Part shown: positions 7,187-11,761 of the stretch, in pieces
How positions within the stretch are numbered: the first letter of the stretch is position 1
Layout: each line of letters starts with the position of its first letter
Source of the DNA: Pyropia haitanensis
Taxonomy: Eukaryota > Rhodophyta > Bangiophyceae > Bangiales > Bangiaceae
NCBI GenBank assembly: GCA_008729055.1
Contig: SDUX01000177.1
Location: 1-11,761 of the forward strand
Reading direction: 5' to 3'
DNA: 11,761 nucleotides
Program-made: the position numbers and the translations under genes
The notes under the pieces: generated by a model
Told to the model about the DNA's origin: nothing
Seen by the model: only the letters and a program-made list of their open reading frames with translations
Databases searched by the model: none

Positions 7187-7546
7187 TCAATTACGCGGTA
7201 CAGTACGCTCCCAACCGTCGGCTTGCTTCTCTCCGACGACACTGACAGGCACCCGAAGCACTTGCGCCGAGACTCGCGGCAGTAATAGACGACAGGGGCC
7301 AAAACCAGCCGCGGCCACGGCCGCCGCCGCGGCCGCCGTCGCGGCCCGATGCGGACTAGAGCCGGCGGGCGGCAGGGGGGACGGGAGGGCGGGAACGTGG
7401 ACGTCGGCGGCAGTGGCAGCTGGCGCCGCCAGCGCGGCGCCCCCCGCAACTGCAGCCGCTGCCGCTGCAGTCGCTGCCGCTGCCTCTGTGGTCACTAAAG
7501 CCTCATGCCCGCGATGCGGTGGTAGTACGCCAGTGTTACCGTGCAT
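7187..7546 (-). CDS. Candidate small Ala-rich protein or exon, function unknown
   Basis: Not recognised. It has a true ATG at 7546 with G at -3, starts MHGNTGVLPPHRGHEALVTT, then Ala-rich segments with fair G/C third-position bias to about 7300, where gene-like character ends. An adjacent frame continues as LAPVVYYCRESRRKCFGC, which recalls the LAPVVYY segment of the minus-strand candidate near 10130. This may be a decayed or frameshifted relative. The plus strand here is also open and reads a short Cys-rich CPRCGGSTPVLPC. The strand is not settled. Confidence 0.22.
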   Translation of the reverse strand: MHGNTGVLPPHRGHEALVTTEAAAATAAAAAAVAGGAALAAPAATAADVHVPALPSPLPPAGSSPHRAATAAAAAAVAAAGFGPCRLLLPRVSAQVLRVPVSVVGEKQADGWERTVPRN

Positions 7547-8100
7547 CTCTGTGGCGTCATCAGCCGGGCCATGGAGATGGATTGTCGGCCGCTCAGGGAT
7601 GGCCGTCGTGGTCCCCGCGAGGACTGTGATGGAGAGTTACCGAAACTTGACAGCCAATTGGATGCTCCTTAGTAGGGAACCCATCACCTCCCTTCAATAT
7701 ACTTTACCGTGTTCGTCAACCTTTTAAGTGTGAGGATCGGCCTCTAATCCACTCAGTTGGGGCGGCGGCCGCCGCGGCGCGTGCGACCACTTCAAGGAAA
7801 ATCAAGGTTTGTTCAAGCCCTTCCGGCTTGAAGAGCCGACTGCATGGATCCCGGTTTAGAGCCCACTGCGCTGGCACGCGCGCGCGGCGGCCAGACCGGC
7901 CGGCCCCGTTTGCGGGGCGCCGCCGGCCGCCCCCCCCCCGCGCGTCGGCCCCGCCTCCGCCGCCTCCTCCCCTCCCCCCGCTCCCCTTCCCGTTGGCAGA
8001 CCCCCACCGGGTGCGGCCAGCGCATCTGGCGTCGGCGCCCCCCCCCCCGCCGCCCCGGCCGCGCGTCACGCCGTCACGGACGCGGCCGGCGGCGCGTCGT

Positions 8101-8124
8101 CCCCCCCCCCCCCCCCCCCCCCCC
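8101..8124. repeat. C24 homopolymer
   Basis: Uninterrupted run of 24 C on plus, followed by further C-rich sequence to about 8150. Confidence 0.9.
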
Positions 8125-8415
8125 TCCCCCCCACCCCCTCCTCCCCCAACCACGCGGTGCTCGCCGCGAGCGCCCCCCCCTCCCCCCCTCCCCCCCCTAG
8201 ACCCTGCAGGCACGCAGCCTTGCAGGTGTTGGACGCGGCGAGGCCCGCCCGCACCGCCGCTGCTGCCGGGGCCTTGGCCGCGCGCAGGCGCGCGGCGGCG
8301 GGTGGCGGGAGGCCCTATGACGCGCGGCGTGTGGCGGCGCCGCTGGTGAGGTCTGGCCGAAGCGCCCGCCGCCCCTGCTGTCGCCGCCCGCCGCCCGCCC
8401 CCCGCCGCCTGCCGC

Positions 8416-8417
<2 letters not shown>

Positions 8418-8461
<44 letters not shown>
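8418..8461. repeat. (GCC)n trinucleotide microsatellite
   Basis: About 14 perfect GCC units. In frame it would encode poly-Ala on plus or poly-Gly on minus; expected to be length-variable. Confidence 0.9.
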
Positions 8462-8537
8462 TCCTGTCGCTGTCGCTGCCGCCGCGGTCGGCCGTGGCAC
8501 CCTCTGCCCCCGCACAGCGGCCGGCAGGTGGGGTGCT

Positions 8538-8552
8538 GGGTGGGTGGGTGGG
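8538..8552 (+). repeat. Canonical G-quadruplex motif
   Basis: GGGTGGGTGGGTGGG: four G-triplets with one-base loops, the classic sequence for a stable parallel quadruplex. Confidence 0.75.
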
Positions 8553-8825
8553 TGAGGCGGGACCTACGACCCGGCCGCCCGTGGCACCGCCGCCGCCGCC
8601 CAGCGCGCGTGCCGCCTGGCGCTGGCTGTCTGCGCTGCCGCAGCCTGCCCCTACGTGCCTGCCAGACGTCGGCCGTGGTCTGGCCACCACCCAAGCCAGG
8701 GGTGGCCCCGAGGGGCGGGGTTACAGACGTACGGGGGTGGGGGGGGCGGCGAAGCGGGGAGAGGGGGGTTGAGTAGAGAGGGCTAACGTCTGCACGGGTC
8801 GCAGCCTGCCTGCTTTGGTGTGACC

Positions 8826-8845
8826 GGGGGGGGGGGGGGGGGGGG
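8826..8845. repeat. G20 homopolymer
   Basis: Uninterrupted 20 G followed by A and further G runs to about 8863. Confidence 0.9.
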
Positions 8846-9164
8846 AGGGGGGGAGGGTGGAGGGCAGCTGCTCACCCCGCCTGCGCCCTGCCGGCTGACC
8901 TGGCCCCCTCTGTTTTTTTGTGGTGGTGCTGCCGCGCGGGCCACCCGGCTGCTGCCCCTCGTGGGTGGGGCGTAGGGTTGGCCGTCGGCCGACGCGAGTT
9001 CAGCCTCCCCCGGGCCGCCCATTCCGCCCCTCCACCTCTCCCCACATGAGGTGGGCATATCAGGGGGGCGCCGATTGTCAGCAGCCGCGGTCGGCGGCGC
9101 CGCCACCCCCCCCACGCTGCCGCCCTCCACCCCCCCTGCTGCCGCCGCCGCCGCGGCTACCGCC

Positions 9165-9254
9165 GCCGCCGCCGCCGCTGTCGCCGCCGCCGCCGCTGTC
9201 GCCGCCGCCGCCGCTGTCGCCGCCGCCGCCGCTGTCGCCGCCGCCGCCGCTGTC
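9165..9254. repeat. 18-bp minisatellite, five perfect copies
   Basis: Five identical 18-bp units of the form (GCC)4-GCT-GTC at 9165, 9183, 9201, 9219 and 9237. On the minus strand one frame encodes repeated DSGGGG; on plus the same units give Ala with periodic Val. Perfect identity implies recent expansion. Confidence 0.9.
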
Positions 9255-9479
9255 GCCGCCGCCGCCGCCGCCGCCGTCACGCGGGCCGCCCCGACGCGGG
9301 CCGCGGTGCCGCGGGCGGGGCGGCACCGCCGCGAGCGGGCGACCGGGCGGCCGCGAGGCGGTCGGCGTGCGCGGCCGCGGCGCGCGGCGCGCGGCGCCGC
9401 CCGCCACGGCGCGCCGCCCGCGGGCGGCGGGCGGGCACCGCCGCGGGCGCCGCCCGCAGATCCGCGCGCGGCCGCCGGC

Positions 9480-11520
9480 CGCACCCCCCCGCGCGCCGGC
9501 GGCGCCACGCGCCCGCACGGGGCGCGCACACGCACGCCGCCGCGGCGCCTCCAACCCCCCCGCCCCCCCCGCCCGGTGGCGTCCCCTCGCCCGCCGCCCC
9601 CAGCGCCGCCGCCACCCGCCCGACCACCGGCGGCACGTCGGCGGCGGGGGCCTCCCCCCCACCCGCGGCCGCCGCGGCGGCGCTCCCGCCGGCGGCGGCC
9701 GCCGCGTCGGCCAGGGCGGCCACCCCCGCGCGACGGCGCGCCACCCGTCGGCGGGGCCCGCCCCCCCCCCCGCCCGCGCGCCCGGCGCCACCCCCGCCTC
9801 CAGCGCCGCGAGGCCGGCGGCGGCCAGCGGGCGCCCGCCGACGGCCACCCCCGCCAGCACGTCCGCGGCGGCCGCCACCGGCACGCCACCGCCGCCCCGG
9901 CCGCCGCCACCGCCGCCGACGCCGCCGCCGCGGGCTGCGACGGCCGCCAGGGCGGCCACCGCCGCGGCGGCGGCGGCCACCGCGTACGCCCCGTCCGCGG
10001 AACCCGCCGCCACCACCGCCGCGACGGCGCGCAGCGACGCCGCCACCGCCGCGGGCGGCGGTGGGGCGCCCCCCCGCCGCCGCCGCCGACCGCGCCACCG
10101 CCGCCGGCAGCCGCAGGTCCGCCCCCGCGTAGTACACCACCGGCGCGAGGGCGTCGGCCCAGGTGGCGGCGGCCGCCGCCGCCGCCGTCGCGCCCTCCCC
10201 CCCCCCCCCTTCCCCGCCGCCGCCGCCGCCGCCGCGCGGCGGACCAGCGCAGGCAGCGCGGCGGCGTCGGCGGCGGCGGTGGCGGCGGCGGCGGCGCCCC
10301 CCCCGGGGCGCTCGCGCCAGCACCGCGGCGGCGAGCGCCGCCCACGCGGCCCCGTCGGGGGTGCGGCGGCGACCGCCACGCGCGGCACCACCGCCGCCAC
10401 CCGCACGGCGGCGGCGGGCGGCAGCGCCGCCGCCACCGCCGCCGCCGCGGGGGCGGCGTCGCTTCCACCGCCGCCGCCGCCGCCGACGCCGCCGTCGACG
10501 CCCGCCACCGCCCGCCGCCGCCCCCGCCGCCCCCGCCCCGCCCCCGCCGGCAGCAGCAGCGCCCGCGACGAGGCGGCGGCAGCGGCGCCGCCGGCGGCGG
10601 CGGGCGGGGCGGCCGCCCAGGCGGCCGCCCAGGACGCCACCGGCGCCGCGCTCACGAGCGGCGACAGGTGCGCCGCCGCCGCCACGAGCAGCGCCGCCGC
10701 GCGCGCAAGCGGCGGCTCCCCCGCGCCTGCCGCTACCGCCGGTCCACCGCCGCCGCCGCCGCCGCCGCCGCCGGCCGCCGCCGGTGGGGGTGCGCAGCGC
10801 GCGCCCCCCCCACCGCCGCCATCACCCGACGCGTCCAGCACCGCCACCGCCGACGCGGCCACGACCGCCCATGCCGATGGGGCGCGCGCCACCCCCCGCC
10901 CACCCCCGCCGCCGCCGCCACCACCGCCCCCCGCCCGCCCCCCCCCCCTGGCCCCACCGGCGGCCGCCGCCGCAGGCGCTCCCCCCCCCCCGCCCCCCCC
11001 CCCCCCCCCCCCCCCCGGGGGCACCGCCCGCAGCCACGCGGCCAGCCCCAGCGCGACCGCCCCGTCGGCGGCGCGGCGGAGGGCGGGCACCCCCCCCCCC
11101 CCCCCCCCCCGCCCCCCCCCCCGGCGGCGCCCCCGCCAGCGGCGCCGCCGCGACCACCGCCGGCAGCAGGGCGGCGCCGACCGCCGCGGCGGCGCCGGGC
11201 GGCGCCGCGACCAGCAGCCGCGGCAGCGCCGCAAACGCGTCGGCGGCGGCGGCGAGGGCGCGCGCGCGGGGAGGGCGTCGGCGGGTCCCCGGCGGGCGTC
11301 GCCTCCCCCCACACCGTGCGGAGGGTGGCCGCCAGGCCCGCCGCGTCCGCGACGGACAGGGCGGCGGCGGCGGGCGGGAGGGCGCCCCCGCCCCCGTCGC
11401 CGCCCCCGCCGCCGCCGCACCTACCACCACCACCGCCGCCGCCACCGCCGTAGCCGCCGCCGCCGCCTCCGTGCCACCGCGCGGCGGCCGTGCGCAGCGT
11501 GTACACCACGCGGGATGACG
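9480..11520 (-). CDS. Candidate long Ala/Gly-rich helical protein with multiple frame breaks, function unknown
   Basis: Not recognised. Reading leftwards, gene-like segments are SRVVYTLRTAAARW (about 11515), SVADAAGLAATLRTVWGEA (about 11360-11300), ADAFAALPRLLVAAPPG (about 11255), VPALRRAADGAVALGLAAW (about 11090), APSAWAVVAASAVAVLDA (about 10880), PLARAAALLVAAAAHLSPL (about 10715), GAAWAALAAAVLARAP (about 10350), TWADALAPVVYYAGADL (about 10160), SLRAVAAVVAAGSADGAYA (about 10045), DVLAGVAVGGRPLAAAGLAA (about 9860) and PPVVGRVAAALGAAGEG (about 9635). They resemble 35-45-residue Ala-rich helical units separated by poly-Gly, as in ARM/HEAT-like solenoids, but no family signature is certain. They lie in different frames; most switches fall on C homopolymers (11090-11110, 10297-10304, 10197-10209, 10069-10075). 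No GT-AG introns explain them. Start and stop are not located. Confidence 0.35.
10993..11016. repeat. C24 homopolymer
   Basis: Uninterrupted 24 C on plus (poly-Gly on the minus-strand candidate). The candidate frame is the same on both sides. Confidence 0.9.
11090..11110. repeat. C21 homopolymer at a frame switch
   Basis: Uninterrupted 21 C on plus. The minus-strand candidate changes frame across it. Confidence 0.9.
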
Positions 11521-11761
11521 GAGGGTGAGGCAGGCAAGGGGGGCAGCGGGCGGCAGTGGGGCGGTGGCGGGGGCCACGCCTGTGAGTCCCGGGGCGCGGT
11601 GGAGTGGCATGGTGGTGCACGCCAGGGGGGGTGGGGGGCCGCTAAGCAGGGGGCAATGGGGGAGACGCCCCCGCGCTCCGCCCCGCCGCCGCCGCAAGCC
11701 AGTGGTGATGCCGGCTGCGGCGGCGGCGGCGCGGCGCGAGGTCGTTCGCGGCGCGGCGTGC
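11521..11761. other. Right edge, nothing assignable
   Basis: G-rich on plus, open in several frames on both strands, without a recognisable protein or a clear start for the minus-strand candidate. An ATG on the minus strand near 11620 is possible, but the translation beside it is His/Arg/Pro-rich and not convincing. Confidence 0.3.

Larger units (their letters stand above)
6686..7875. mobile_element. Possible nonautonomous DNA transposon with diverged inverted ends
   Basis: The segment 6686-6780 (plus) resembles the reverse complement of 7786-7875. Shared blocks in order are GCGCAGTGGGCT (6689-6700; 7860-7871 inverted), CGGGATCC (6707-6714; 7846-7853 inverted), TCTTCAAGC (6715-6723; 7826-7834 inverted), AACCTTG and TGAAGTG. 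The right copy has about 11 extra bases after CGGGATCC and the left copy about 14 extra nearer the inside. The outer ends point away from each other, as in terminal inverted repeats. No target-site duplication is clear and no transposase is inside. Two independent copies of a dispersed repeat in opposite orientation would look the same. Confidence 0.4.
7876..9080. other. Low-complexity G/C region without a confident gene
   Basis: C-rich on plus from about 7925 to 8215, mixed at 8216-8700, G-rich at 8700-8870. Both strands are open for long stretches and both give Ala-rich translations around 8216-8300 (plus HAALQVLDAARPARTAAAA; minus AAAAVRAGLAASNTCKAAC), so a coding strand cannot be chosen. 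Confidence 0.35.

Noticed and set aside
7413..7727. Plus-strand frame with CPRCGGSTPVLPC, resembling a zinc ribbon
   Set aside because: Only the first Cys pair fits a ribbon; no second knuckle, no ATG, and the antisense frame with a true ATG competes.
9165..9254. CRISPR-like repeat array
   Set aside because: Units are contiguous with no unique spacers and are trinucleotide-based; a minisatellite.

Overview
The window is high-GC nuclear DNA of a eukaryote. Evidence: two GT-AG introns can be read in the best gene, third codon positions are strongly G/C, long pure G or C homopolymers and (GCC)n tracts are common, and there is no bacterial operon structure or Shine-Dalgarno pattern. An alga with Ala/Gly-rich proteins (for example a bangiophyte red alga such as Porphyra) would fit, but this is an inference and the species is not established.

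Left end (1-2443, minus strand): the most informative gene, a 3'-truncated Fanzor-like protein, i.e. a eukaryotic relative of TnpB/IS605 OrfB and Cas12. It reads from about 2443 leftwards through two predicted introns and one probable frameshift. It reaches the typical pre-RuvC block, the TTDGV motif and the RuvC-I motif ADPGVRAVL before running off the window. The rest of the nuclease domain and any guide RNA at its 3' end lie beyond position 1.

Middle-left (2444-4374): AT-richer, mostly noncoding DNA. It contains a 26-bp tandem duplication, a 30-bp tandem duplication built on a perfect 16-bp palindrome, a tRNA-like/B-box relic, an AATAAA motif and a good GT...AG pair leading into a plus-strand candidate gene.

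Middle (4375-6281, plus): a low-confidence Ala/Gly-rich gene in at least two exons, split by an exceptionally C-rich probable intron. Then follow 6282-6685 (hairpin) and 6686-7875, a ~1.2-kb unit bounded by diverged inverted repeats (possible nonautonomous transposon). It holds a small candidate minus-strand gene.

Right part (7876-11761): low-complexity DNA with C24, G20, (GCC)n, a canonical G-quadruplex motif and an 18-bp minisatellite. It also holds a long Ala/Gly-rich candidate protein on the minus strand (about 9480-11520). Its reading frame switches repeatedly, and most switches sit on C homopolymers. That pattern points to indels (sequencing or biological) rather than introns.

No operon-like cooperation between genes is evident. 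The Fanzor-like gene is the one element with a recognisable biochemical role: RNA-guided DNA cleavage, usually carried by or derived from transposable elements.
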